Assembly (NCBI RefSeq): GCF_014646015.1
Contig: NZ_BMMQ01000014.1
Span: 1-33,922 of the forward strand
Source of the DNA: Microbacterium nanhaiense
Lineage (GTDB): Bacteria > Actinomycetota > Actinomycetes > Actinomycetales > Microbacteriaceae
Length of the DNA: 33,922 nt
Reading direction: 5' to 3'
The position numbers and the translations under genes were made by a program. Below, one piece after another: positions 9,704 to 17,815 of this stretch (the stretch's first letter is position 1; each line of letters opens with the position of its first letter). A model generated the notes under the pieces. That model made no database searches. It worked only from the letters and a program-made list of their open reading frames with translations, and was not told where the DNA came from.

Positions 9704-10562
9704 AGTTGTGTCGCAGCAAGCCGTGAACGAGCGGACGAAAGCGCGAAGGGCTGTGTCCACAGCGCACCCGTCGTTCCGGTGGATCCGCGTTGTGGCGCTC
9801 GCTGTCGTGCTGGCCTGCTATGCCTTCTTCGTGCCGGTGATCCTGCCCGTTGATCTTTCGCACGTCGATTACGTGACGGGCGCCGTGCCGCCGAGCCTCG
9901 AGCATCTCTTCGGAACGGATCTCGCAGGACGCGATCTGTTCCTGCGGGCGGCCCACGGCTTGCGTATTACCTTGCTGCTAGCGCTCGCCGGGGCCTTCGG
10001 TGCGCTGGCACTTGGCACGCTCGTCGGTGCATCGTTTGCGTTTATCGGTGGCAGGTTCGACCGAATCGGGATGCGTGTCGTGGACGCGCTCAACGCTGTG
10101 CCACACCTGTTGCTGGGCATCGTCTTGGCAGCATTCTTGCGCGGCTCTTTTCTTGTCGTCGCGATCGTGGTCGCGCTCACACACTGGATGCAGACCACCA
10201 GGCTCGTGCGGGCAGAGCTGCTGGCCTTCCTCGGCACGGATCAGAACCGCGCGGCGGTGTCGTTGGGCCTCACACGCTGGCAGATCCTGCGATTTCATGC
10301 GGGGCCCCAGTTGTTTTCGCAGCTCGCGATTGCGTTCGTTCTCTTGGTGCCGCACGCGGTATGGCACGAATCGACTCTGACGTTCTTGGGTCTGGGTCTG
10401 GCGCCCCATGAGCCGTCGCTGGGGACCTTGATCGAGCTGGGGCAACAGGCGCTGGTGTCGGGTGCGTGGTGGACGTTGGTCGTTCCGATCGGCCTGTTGG
10501 GCCTCGTGACACTCATCGTCGCTGAACTGCTGGGCACGAAAGGACGCCATCGTCATGTCTGA
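9693..10562 (+). CDS. Peptide ABC transporter permease, DppC-like, system 2
   Basis: This 289-residue permease has the DppC landmarks HLFGTDLAGRDLFLRAAHGL, an EAA loop around AAVSLGLTRWQILRFHAGPQ and the closing LTFLGLGLAPHEPSLGTLIE. A GTG at 9687 and an ATG at 9693 are both in frame. ATG is preferred because GAGAGTGAG lies about 6 bases before it. The gene overlaps the preceding permease by 11 bases and the following ATPase by 8, consistent with one translationally coupled unit. Confidence 0.92.
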   Translation: MTSEVVSQQAVNERTKARRAVSTAHPSFRWIRVVALAVVLACYAFFVPVILPVDLSHVDYVTGAVPPSLEHLFGTDLAGRDLFLRAAHGLRITLLLALAGAFGALALGTLVGASFAFIGGRFDRIGMRVVDALNAVPHLLLGIVLAAFLRGSFLVVAIVVALTHWMQTTRLVRAELLAFLGTDQNRAAVSLGLTRWQILRFHAGPQLFSQLAIAFVLLVPHAVWHESTLTFLGLGLAPHEPSLGTLIELGQQALVSGAWWTLVVPIGLLGLVTLIVAELLGTKGRHRHV

Positions 10563-12045
10563 AAATCTGCATCCCGACGCCGGCCTCGACGTGCTGGGGC
10601 TGAGCATCGTGAGCCGCGGGTCCACGCTCCTCGACAATGTCGACGTAACAGTGAGCCCGGGCGAGGTCCACGCCATTGTGGGACCTAGCGGGGCGGGAAA
10701 GACGACCCTCCTCCACGCGCTCGCGGGGCTCGTGCCGTCTGGTTCTCGTGTATCCGGGTCGGTGACGCTGCACGTGGAGAGTGAGAAGGTCGATTTGTTG
10801 AGCTTGTCGGCTCGAGCACTTCGCCGGACTGTCGCGGGGCGCGTCATCGGTGTTGCCGTTCAGGCGGCCGGCGGCGCGTTTAGCCCGGTGCGGCCGATCC
10901 GCGTTCAGCTTCGAGAAGCGATCTCGATCCGACGCACCTCCCCCCATGGTCCGGGGCACCCGCACCTCGTGGAGTCTCGACGCGAGGCCCTTGCCGACCT
11001 CGGTCACGCGGCGGGTATCGAGCCGGAGTGGCTCGACCGGTATCCGCACGAGCTCTCGGGCGGGCAGTTGACGCGCCTGGGCCTTATCGCCGCCATAGCG
11101 AACCACCCGCCGATTCTCTTAGCCGACGAACCAACGACCGGGCTCGACGCGGAATCCGCCGGGATCATTGGGGCGCTCCTCGCGGGCTACGCCGCTAGCG
11201 GGCACGCCGTACTCGTGGCAAGCCATGACACGGCGCTGGTATCCAGAATTGCAGCCAGGGTCACCCACATGCGCGACGGCCGAATAGTCGCGGCTCCGAC
11301 GGAAACCGTACACGTGAGCAAGCCTGCGCGCGCCCATGCGAGTACCGGACAGATGCTCGTGCAAGCTCGTGGTGTCGGTGTCCGCCGCGGTGGTGCAGTG
11401 ATTCTCGACGGCGTTGACCTTGAGCTGCGCGCGGGAGAGGTCGTCGCGCTTACGGGGCCGTCCGGAGCGGGAAAGAGCACTCTCGCCCGGATACTCGCCC
11501 AGCTGGAGGCGCCCACAAGCGGCATGCTCGAGATTTCCGGTCGGCCCGTGACGGCATGGGGCATTAAAGCTAGCCCTGACGAGCGGCGTCGAACGGCGTG
11601 GCTTTCCCAGCACCCGCACCAGGCCGTCGATCCCCGGCTCACCCTCCGGCGTGTGATCGAGCTTCCGGCGCGACTGGCCGGTCACGAGGTCGACGCAGAC
11701 GAGCTTGCCGCGCGGTTTGGACTTGGTGCTCAGCTACTGAGTCGCACGGCCAAGGAAGTGTCTGGCGGACAGTTGCAGCGTGCCCTGGTGGCGCGTGCAT
11801 TGGCGCTGAGCACCCCCGTGATCATTGCCGATGAGGTCACAAGCATGTTGGACGATGAATCAGCGATGACCGTGCTCGCCGCGCTACGGGACGCTGCTGA
11901 TGCGGGTGCGGCGGTGCTTCTCATCGGGCACGAAGCATCCCGCCTTGCACGCATCGCGGCCCGTTACGTGCACCTGCAAGCGGGCGGAAAGCTTCACACG
12001 GGTTCGCAAGAGCATGAGCCGAAGAGAGAGAAGGCAGGAGTATGA
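10555..12045 (+). CDS. Fused two-domain ABC transporter ATPase, system 2
   Basis: This 496-residue protein has two ATP-binding domains. In the first, Walker A is GPSGAGKTT (about residues 43-51), signature LSGGQLTR and Walker B ILLADEPTTGLD. In the second, Walker A is GPSGAGKST (about 301-309), signature VSGGQLQR and Walker B VIIADEVTSMLD. The usual DEP is DEV in the second domain, but the catalytic Glu is kept. It is shorter than the system 1 ATPase and lacks the long linker between halves. Start ATG 10555 has AAAGGACG upstream. The end overlaps the argJ-like gene by 4 bases (ATGA), tying the transporter to that enzyme. Confidence 0.92.
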   Translation: MSENLHPDAGLDVLGLSIVSRGSTLLDNVDVTVSPGEVHAIVGPSGAGKTTLLHALAGLVPSGSRVSGSVTLHVESEKVDLLSLSARALRRTVAGRVIGVAVQAAGGAFSPVRPIRVQLREAISIRRTSPHGPGHPHLVESRREALADLGHAAGIEPEWLDRYPHELSGGQLTRLGLIAAIANHPPILLADEPTTGLDAESAGIIGALLAGYAASGHAVLVASHDTALVSRIAARVTHMRDGRIVAAPTETVHVSKPARAHASTGQMLVQARGVGVRRGGAVILDGVDLELRAGEVVALTGPSGAGKSTLARILAQLEAPTSGMLEISGRPVTAWGIKASPDERRRTAWLSQHPHQAVDPRLTLRRVIELPARLAGHEVDADELAARFGLGAQLLSRTAKEVSGGQLQRALVARALALSTPVIIADEVTSMLDDESAMTVLAALRDAADAGAAVLLIGHEASRLARIAARYVHLQAGGKLHTGSQEHEPKREKAGV

Positions 12046-13190
12046 CGCAGACGGTGGACGGGTTCGTCTCGATAGCGGGTTCGATCGGCGTCAAGGAAGG
12101 AGCACACGATTTCGCGCTATTAGGCGCGACAGTCCCGGGCGTGACCTCTGCGGCGGTATTCACACGTTCTCGTTTTGCCGGCCCGAGCGTGCGGCTATCG
12201 CGAGAGTCAGATCTGTCGCACCTGCGCGGAGCCGTCATCGTTTCCGGCAACGCGAACGTTGCCACGGGTGAGCAGGGTCTCGCAGACGCACGTGAGCTGC
12301 AGCAGTGGGCGGCGGATGTACTCGGGGTCGAGCCCCAGACTGTGCTCGTCGCCTCGACGGGTGTGATCGGTGTGCCATACCCTGTCGACGTCATGCGTGC
12401 GGGGGTTGCCGCGCTGCCTCCCGTCGGCCCGGCCGACCTGGACGCGGTCGCGACGGCGATCATGACAACCGACACCCATTCCAAAGTCGTCACGCGCACG
12501 GTCGGAGCGGCAAACATCGTCGGCATCGCCAAGGGCGTCGGAATGATCGAGCCCAACATGGCGACCATGCTCTCGTTTATCACCACCGATGCCGAGATCG
12601 AAGAGGCGACTCTCGACAAGATCTTCCGTCGAGTGGTGGACCGCACTTATAACGCGCTCTCGATCGACACGGATACATCAACGTCAGACACTGCCGCGAT
12701 CTTTGCCTCGGGTGTTGCGGGCCCCGTTGACGTTGATGCGTTCGAAACCGCGCTCTCTGAGGTGTGTACTGAGCTCGTCAAGATGATTGCTGGCGACGGG
12801 GAAGGCGCGAGCAAGGTCATCGCGGTGCAGGTGACGGGTGCGCGCGACGATGCCCAGGCAAAGCTGGTGGCCAAGGCAATCGTCAACTCGCCGCTGGTGA
12901 AGACGGCCGTGCACGGCGCCGACCCGAACTGGGGCCGCGTCGCTATGGCCATCGGCAAGTGCCAGGACGAAACCGACATTGACGAGGAGAACGTGCGCAT
13001 CGGATTCGGCGGCCTCGAGACCTATCCGACCCTGCCGGACGTGACATCGCGCGCGCGACTGGAAGAGTACCTGCGATCTAACGAGGTCGTGATCGAGGTC
13101 GATCTGGGGATCGATGCCGGTGCGTTTACCGCTTACGGTTGTGACCTCACCGAGGGCTACATTCGTATCAACGCCGACTACACGACGTAA
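12042..13190 (+). CDS. ArgJ-family glutamate/ornithine N-acetyltransferase, Oat2 (clavam ORF6)-like
   Basis: This 382-residue protein belongs to the ArgJ family of self-cleaving N-terminal-nucleophile acyltransferases, which move an acetyl group between acetylornithine and glutamate. The cleavage motif is KGVGMIEPNMATML, with Thr175 the predicted new N-terminus and nucleophile. The conserved substrate blocks NSPLVKTAVHGADPNWGRVA and SIDTDTSTSDTA are present, and the protein ends in TAYGCDLTEGYIRINADYTT. From memory, FTRSRFAGPSV, SIDTDTSTSDTA and this C-terminus match the S. clavuligerus clavulanic-acid protein ORF6/Oat2 more closely than a housekeeping ArgJ. No argC, argB or argD is adjacent, so arginine biosynthesis is not its obvious context. 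It starts inside the preceding ATPase gene by a 4-base overlap. Confidence 0.88.
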   Translation: MTQTVDGFVSIAGSIGVKEGAHDFALLGATVPGVTSAAVFTRSRFAGPSVRLSRESDLSHLRGAVIVSGNANVATGEQGLADARELQQWAADVLGVEPQTVLVASTGVIGVPYPVDVMRAGVAALPPVGPADLDAVATAIMTTDTHSKVVTRTVGAANIVGIAKGVGMIEPNMATMLSFITTDAEIEEATLDKIFRRVVDRTYNALSIDTDTSTSDTAAIFASGVAGPVDVDAFETALSEVCTELVKMIAGDGEGASKVIAVQVTGARDDAQAKLVAKAIVNSPLVKTAVHGADPNWGRVAMAIGKCQDETDIDEENVRIGFGGLETYPTLPDVTSRARLEEYLRSNEVVIEVDLGIDAGAFTAYGCDLTEGYIRINADYTT

Positions 13191-13211
13191 GCCTCATCCG
13201 CGCCTAGCAAA

Positions 13212-13260
13212 CAAAAGGCGTGTACTGCCTGCCGGACGGGCAGGCAGTACACGCCTTTTG
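13212..13260. terminator. Bidirectional terminator between argJ-like gene and katG
   Basis: Two perfectly complementary 22-base arms (13212-13233 and 13239-13260) flank a 5-base loop. Both ends carry T-rich tails on the outgoing strand (CCTTTTG). The hairpin lies 21 bases after the argJ-like stop and 4 bases from the katG stop, so it can end both convergent transcripts. Confidence 0.88.
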
Positions 13261-13264
13261 TGAC

Positions 13265-15484
13265 CTACAGCAAATCGAACCGGTCATTCTCCATGACCGT
13301 GACCCACGCGCTCACGAAGTCGCGTACGAACTTCTGCCCGGCGTCGGCCGAGGCGTAGACCTCGGAGATCGCGCGGAGCTCGCTGTTCGAGCCGAACACG
13401 AGGTCGACGCGGCTGGCGCGCTGGCCGGTGTTCGAGGTGAAGGTCTGCTCGTCCTCGGACGGCGTCCACTCGGTGCCGTTGACCAGCAGGTTCACGAAGA
13501 AGTCGTTCGTGAGCTGACCGGGGCGGTCGGTGAAGACGCCCAGCTCGGAGCCGTCCCAGTTGTTGCCGAGCACGCGCAGGCCGCCAACCAGCGCGGTCAT
13601 CTGCGGCGCGGAGACGCCCAGGTGGTTCGCGCGGTCGAGGAGCAGGTGCTCGCTCGGCAGGTCGAACGACCGGCTGTCGTAGTTGCGGAAGCCATCGGCG
13701 ATCGGCTCGAGCCACTTGAACTGCTCGACGTCCGTCTGGTCCTGCGTCGCGTCGACGCGACCGGGCGTGAACGGCACCTCGATCGGGGTGCCCGCGGCGG
13801 CCGCGGCCTGCTCGATGCCCACGCCACCGGCGAGCACGACGACGTCGGCGAACGACAGGCCCGACTCGACGGCGACCTTCTCGAGCTCGGCGATGACGGG
13901 CTTCAGCTGCTCGGGCTGGTTCACCTTCCAGCTGACCTGCGGCTCGAGGCGGATGCGGCCGCCGTTCGCGCCGCCGCGCTTGTCCGAGGAACGGAACGTG
14001 GCCGCCGCCTTCCACGCGGTCGACACGAGCTGCTGCACCGTGAGGCCCGACTCGGCGATGAGCTTCTTCGCCGCGAGGATCGAGGCCTCGTCGGTCGCCG
14101 CCGTCTGCTCGGGCAGCGGGTCCTGCCACGGCAGGTCCTCGGCGGGAACCTCGGGGCCGAGGTAGCGCGACTTCGGACCCATGTCGCGGTGGGTCAGCTT
14201 GAACCAGGCGCGGGCGAAGGCATCGGCGAACGCGGCCTGGTCGAGGCGGAAGCGGTTCGAGATCTCGCCGTAGGCGGGGTCGACGCGCAGCGCGAGGTCG
14301 GTCGTGAGCATGCGTGGCTCGCGCTTGCCGTCGCCCTGGGCCATCGGAACCATGTCCGCCCCGGCGCCGTCCTTCGGGCGCCACTGCTTCGCGCCGGCGG
14401 GCGACTCGAACAGCTCCCACTCGTACGCGTAGAGGATGTGGAAGAACTCGTTGTCCCAGCGGGCCGGGTGGTAGGTCCACGTGACCTCGAGGCCCGAACC
14501 GACGGTGTCGTTGCCGCCGCGGCCGTCGCCGTAGCCCTGCTTCCAGCCCATGCCCTGCTGCTCGAGCGGGGCGGCCTCGGGATCCGGGCCCTGCTTGTCG
14601 TCGCGGTGCGCGCCGTGGGTCTTGCCGAAGGTGTGACCGCCCGCGATGAGCGCGACCGTCTCCTCGTCGTTCATGCCCATGCGTGCGAAGGTCTCGCGGA
14701 TGTCCTTCGCCGCGGCCAGCGGATCCGGGTTGCCCTCCGGGCCCTCGGGGTTGACGTAGATGAGACCCATCTGCGTTGCCGCGAAGGGCGCGTCGAGCAC
14801 GCGGTCGCCCTGGTAGCGGTCGACGTCGAGCCAGGCCTTCTCGGGGCCCCAGTACACGTCGTCGTCGGCCTCCCACACGTCTTCGCGACCGCCGCCGAAG
14901 CCGAAGGTTGCGAAGCCCATGTCCTCCATCGCCACGTTGCCGGCGAGGATCATCAGGTCGGCCCACGAGATCGACTGGCCGTACTTCTGCTTGACGGGCC
15001 ACAGCAGGCGGCGGGCGCGGTCGAGCAGCACGTTGTCGGGCCACGAGTTCAGCGGGGCGAAACGCTGCATGCCGGCGCCGGCGCCGCCGCGGCCGTCGTG
15101 CGAGCGGTAGGTGCCGGCCGAGTGCCAGGCCATGCGCACCATGAGGGGGCCGTAGTGGCCGAAGTCGGCGGGCCACCACTCCTGCGAGGTGGTGATGGCG
15201 TCACGCAGGTCGGCCTTGACGGCGTCGAGGTCGAGCTTGCTGAAGGCCTCGCGGTAGGAGAAGTCGTCGTCGAGCGGGTTGATCACGCTCGTGTTCTTCG
15301 CGAGGATCATGAGGTTCAGCTGGTTAGGCCACCACTCGCGGTTCGCGCTGCCCTGGGTGGGGTGTGCGCGGCGCGCGTCGCGGGCGCTGTCGTGGCTGTA
15401 GTCGCCGGCGACGGTGGGGCTCTCGTGGGGAGTCTCGTCGCTGGATCCGTGGCCGAACGGGCAGGTGCCGGTGCTCTCGGTCAT
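13265..15484 (-). CDS. katG: Catalase-peroxidase KatG
   Basis: This 739-residue haem enzyme has the usual family length. It removes hydrogen peroxide and has broad peroxidase activity. The distal site [12 protein letters not shown] gives Arg, Trp and His at about residues 117, 120 and 121. The Tyr of [12 protein letters not shown] (about 243) and the first Met of RMGMND (about 269) would complete the Met-Tyr-Trp adduct. The proximal His is in [12 protein letters not shown] (about 284). A second, non-haem domain follows, as usual. Start 15484 is chosen because AGGAAAGG precedes it; the open frame extends further only by chance. A palindrome 27 bp upstream probably binds a peroxide- or iron-responsive repressor. 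No furA is adjacent. Composition is that of the right-hand block. Confidence 0.97.
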   Translation of the reverse strand: MTESTGTCPFGHGSSDETPHESPTVAGDYSHDSARDARRAHPTQGSANREWWPNQLNLMILAKNTSVINPLDDDFSYREAFSKLDLDAVKADLRDAITTSQEWWPADFGHYGPLMVRMAWHSAGTYRSHDGRGGAGAGMQRFAPLNSWPDNVLLDRARRLLWPVKQKYGQSISWADLMILAGNVAMEDMGFATFGFGGGREDVWEADDDVYWGPEKAWLDVDRYQGDRVLDAPFAATQMGLIYVNPEGPEGNPDPLAAAKDIRETFARMGMNDEETVALIAGGHTFGKTHGAHRDDKQGPDPEAAPLEQQGMGWKQGYGDGRGGNDTVGSGLEVTWTYHPARWDNEFFHILYAYEWELFESPAGAKQWRPKDGAGADMVPMAQGDGKREPRMLTTDLALRVDPAYGEISNRFRLDQAAFADAFARAWFKLTHRDMGPKSRYLGPEVPAEDLPWQDPLPEQTAATDEASILAAKKLIAESGLTVQQLVSTAWKAAATFRSSDKRGGANGGRIRLEPQVSWKVNQPEQLKPVIAELEKVAVESGLSFADVVVLAGGVGIEQAAAAAGTPIEVPFTPGRVDATQDQTDVEQFKWLEPIADGFRNYDSRSFDLPSEHLLLDRANHLGVSAPQMTALVGGLRVLGNNWDGSELGVFTDRPGQLTNDFFVNLLVNGTEWTPSEDEQTFTSNTGQRASRVDLVFGSNSELRAISEVYASADAGQKFVRDFVSAWVTVMENDRFDLL

Positions 15485-15510
15485 GATCGCCTTTCCTGGA
15501 TGGGGCAGGT

Positions 15511-15535
15511 CTAGATTTGAATGACTCAAATCTAG
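15511..15535. promoter_or_regulatory. Palindromic operator in the katG divergent promoter
   Basis: Perfect inverted repeat CTAGATTTGA-ATGAC-TCAAATCTAG with 10-base arms and a 5-base centre. It is AT-rich in a very GC-rich region. It lies 26 bases before the katG start and 10 bases before the first possible start of the divergent gene. Position and form suit a Fur/PerR-type repressor of katG; the protein that binds is inference. Confidence 0.7.
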
Positions 15536-15545
15536 CATCTTTGCG

Positions 15546-16037
15546 ATGCTTCGTAGAGTGGATCGCGTGAACGAGCTCGAGGATCTGCTGTCGTCCGCCC
15601 GCAAGCGGCTCTCCGGATCCGCCCGAGAGCGGCTCGGATCCGTGCGCGAGCCGGGCCGAATCCGCCGCGCGCTCGGGGCGCGAGCGGCGATCGTGCCCGT
15701 CGCCGAGGCGTGGCACCTCGGCGTGTTGCTGATCGGGGACGACGCGCTCTGGCGCACCGGATCCGTGCTGCGCGCCGCGGAGGAGGTGCGGCGGGGATAC
15801 ACGGCGCAGTCGCAGCGCGAGCGGGCGGAGATCCGGGCGATGGCGTTCCGGGGCGGCTTCGCGGAGGGCGAGATCTTCCACTACGACTGGGTGCCGATCG
15901 CGAGCGCCGACGAGCCGCCGCTCCGGCGCGAGGGTGGCCGGATCCTGATCCGCTGGTCGCCCGCCGGCTTCCTCATGCCGCTCGCCGATTATCTCGACGA
16001 GCAGATCGAATTACATTCCCAAAAGCCGGAGCTGTGA
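15546..16037 (+). CDS. Conserved hypothetical protein divergent from katG
   Basis: This protein of up to 163 residues has no family I can name with confidence. It is soluble, with an Arg-rich N-terminal helix (about residues 9-45), then a compact alpha/beta-looking part containing [40 protein letters not shown] and [20 protein letters not shown]. Possible starts are ATG 15546, GTG 15558 and GTG 15567; none has a strong ribosome site. The gene shares the short divergent region and operator with katG, which may mean co-regulation under peroxide stress. Codon use matches the block, so it looks like a real gene. The following metP gene begins 63 bases downstream. Confidence 0.72.
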   Translation: MLRRVDRVNELEDLLSSARKRLSGSARERLGSVREPGRIRRALGARAAIVPVAEAWHLGVLLIGDDALWRTGSVLRAAEEVRRGYTAQSQRERAEIRAMAFRGGFAEGEIFHYDWVPIASADEPPLRREGGRILIRWSPAGFLMPLADYLDEQIELHSQKPEL

Positions 16038-16100
16038 CTAGTCTGAGGGCACCTCGGCGCTGAGACGAGCTCGGCGTCGGCCTCACGACACAGGAGCGAT

Positions 16101-17675
16101 ATGGCGCGCACGGCGAGAAGCGAGGCCGTTCCGGAACGCGAGCAGTGGTCGGGACAGTTCGGATTCATCATGGCGGCGGTGGGATCCGCCGTCGGACTCG
16201 GCAACATCTGGAGATTCCCCGGGGTCGCGTACGAATCCGGGGGAGGGGCATTCCTCATTCCCTATCTCGTCGCGCTCCTGACGGCGGGCATCCCGATCCT
16301 CTTCCTCGATTACGCGATCGGGCACCGCTTCCGCGGATCCGCGCCGCTCGCCCTGCGCCGGCTGGGCGGCAGGCTCGGCGAGGGCATCGGCTGGTTCCAG
16401 GTCGTCATCTGCGCCCTCATCGCGCTCTACTACACGGGCGTGCTCGCCTGGGCGGGCAGCTACTTCGTGTTCTCCTTCGGGGAAAAATGGGGCGACGACA
16501 CGCTCGGGTTCTTCACCGGGGAGTACCTGCAGGTCTCCGACGGCGCCGAGCGGCCGTTCACCCTCGACTTCGTGCCCGCCGTGCTGATCCCGCTCGTGCT
16601 GATGTGGGTCGTCACCCTCGTCATCCTCGGGGCGGGCGTTGTGAAGGGAGTGCAGCGCGCGAACGTCATCATCATCCCGCTGCTCGTCATCGGCTTCCTC
16701 GCCCTCGTCGTGCGCTCCCTGTTCCTGCCGGGCGCCCTCGACGGCCTCGACGCCTTCTTCACGCCCGACTTCGCCGCGCTCGCCGATCCGGGCGTGTGGA
16801 TCGCGGCCTACAGCCAGATCTTCTTCTCGCTCTCGGTGGCGTTCGGCATCATGATCACCTACGCCTCCTACCGCAGGCGCCGGTCGAACATGACCGGCGC
16901 GGGGCTCGTCGTCGCCTTCGGTAACTCCTCGTTCGAGATCCTCGCGGGCATCGGCGTGTTCTCGGCGATCGGCTTCCTCGCGCACCAGCAGGGCATCGGC
17001 GTCGACGACGTCGAGGGCCTCACGGGGCCGATCCTCGCCTTCGTGACCTTCCCGGCGATCGTCAGCGAGATGCCGGGCGGCGGCCTCATGGGCGCGCTCT
17101 TCTTCGGCGCGCTCACGCTTGCGGGCCTCACTTCGCTCATCTCGATCATCGAGGTCGTGATCGCCGCGATCCGCGACAAGTTCGGCCTCACGCGCGGCCA
17201 GTCCGTCGCCGCCATCGGCGTGATCGCCGCGCTGTCGATCGTTCTGCTCGGCACGACCTCCGGCCTCATCGCGCTCGACACGATCGACCAATGGACGAAC
17301 AACATCGGCATCGTCGCCTCGGCGATCATCACGACGATCGTCGTGATCTGGATCAAGCGCCGCGGCGGGGAGCTCGCGCGGCACCTGAGCGCCGTGTCGA
17401 CGTTCAAGGTTGGCACGCTCTGGGTGCTCTTCACGGGTGTGGTCGCACCGATCGTGCTGTTCTACATGGTCGTCGAGAAGGTGCGCGACCTCATCACGGG
17501 CGGCTATGAGGGGTACGCCACCTGGTACCTCGGGGTCGCGGGCTGGGGCAGCATCGTCCTCGCGCTGCTCGGCGCGATCATCCTGCCTCTCGTCACCTGG
17601 CGCAACGACCCGGACCGCTTCGACGAATGGCCGTCGAAGGAACAGCTTCGAGTCACGAAGGGGGCGCTGCTGTGA
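16101..17675 (+). CDS. metP: Neurotransmitter:sodium symporter family transporter, methionine/alanine importer large subunit
   Basis: This 524-residue membrane protein of the NSS (LeuT-fold) family carries the first-helix signature GSAVGLGNIWRFPGVAYESG (about residues 28-47), where sodium and substrate bind. About 11-12 hydrophobic segments follow. The start at 16101 is preceded by AGGAG. A tiny membrane protein follows with a 4-base overlap and resembles the small subunit MetS described for the Corynebacterium glutamicum methionine/alanine uptake system MetPS. That pairing, rather than the NSS domain alone, is the reason for naming it metP. The substrate is inferred from the pairing. Confidence 0.9.
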   Translation: MARTARSEAVPEREQWSGQFGFIMAAVGSAVGLGNIWRFPGVAYESGGGAFLIPYLVALLTAGIPILFLDYAIGHRFRGSAPLALRRLGGRLGEGIGWFQVVICALIALYYTGVLAWAGSYFVFSFGEKWGDDTLGFFTGEYLQVSDGAERPFTLDFVPAVLIPLVLMWVVTLVILGAGVVKGVQRANVIIIPLLVIGFLALVVRSLFLPGALDGLDAFFTPDFAALADPGVWIAAYSQIFFSLSVAFGIMITYASYRRRRSNMTGAGLVVAFGNSSFEILAGIGVFSAIGFLAHQQGIGVDDVEGLTGPILAFVTFPAIVSEMPGGGLMGALFFGALTLAGLTSLISIIEVVIAAIRDKFGLTRGQSVAAIGVIAALSIVLLGTTSGLIALDTIDQWTNNIGIVASAIITTIVVIWIKRRGGELARHLSAVSTFKVGTLWVLFTGVVAPIVLFYMVVEKVRDLITGGYEGYATWYLGVAGWGSIVLALLGAIILPLVTWRNDPDRFDEWPSKEQLRVTKGALL

Positions 17676-17815
17676 GCGCTATCGCGATCGTCTTCCTGAT
17701 CGTCGCCGCGGTCGTCGTCTGGGGCGGCCTGCTCGCAAGCATCGGCTTCCTCACGGCGCGGCCCGAGGTGTCGAGCTATCCTCCCGGCGGCGAGGACGGC
17801 CCGGGGGAGGACTAG
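17672..17815 (+). CDS. metS: Methionine/alanine importer small subunit, MetS-like
   Basis: This 47-residue single-span membrane protein has a GTG start overlapping the metP stop (GTGA). A hydrophobic helix occupies residues 2-25 (SAIAIVFLIVAAVVVWGGLL), followed by a short polar tail ending GGEDGPGED. This matches the described small subunit of actinobacterial NSS amino-acid importers, which is needed for transport by the large subunit. Its stop codon overlaps the stop of the convergent gene (shared CTAG), and no terminator is visible between them. It is easily missed because of its size and GTG start. Confidence 0.85.
   Translation: MSAIAIVFLIVAAVVVWGGLLASIGFLTARPEVSSYPPGGEDGPGED

Noticed and set aside
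10555..12045. Second ATPase as inactive because its second Walker B reads DEV rather than DEP
   Set aside because: The catalytic Asp-Glu pair is intact and Pro replacement after it occurs in active peptide/nickel ATPases.
13220..15514. 764-codon open frame on the plus strand opposite katG
   Set aside because: It is the mirror frame of katG. The product is rich in Arg, Val, Leu, Gly and Ala without family motifs, as expected for antisense frames in GC-rich genes.
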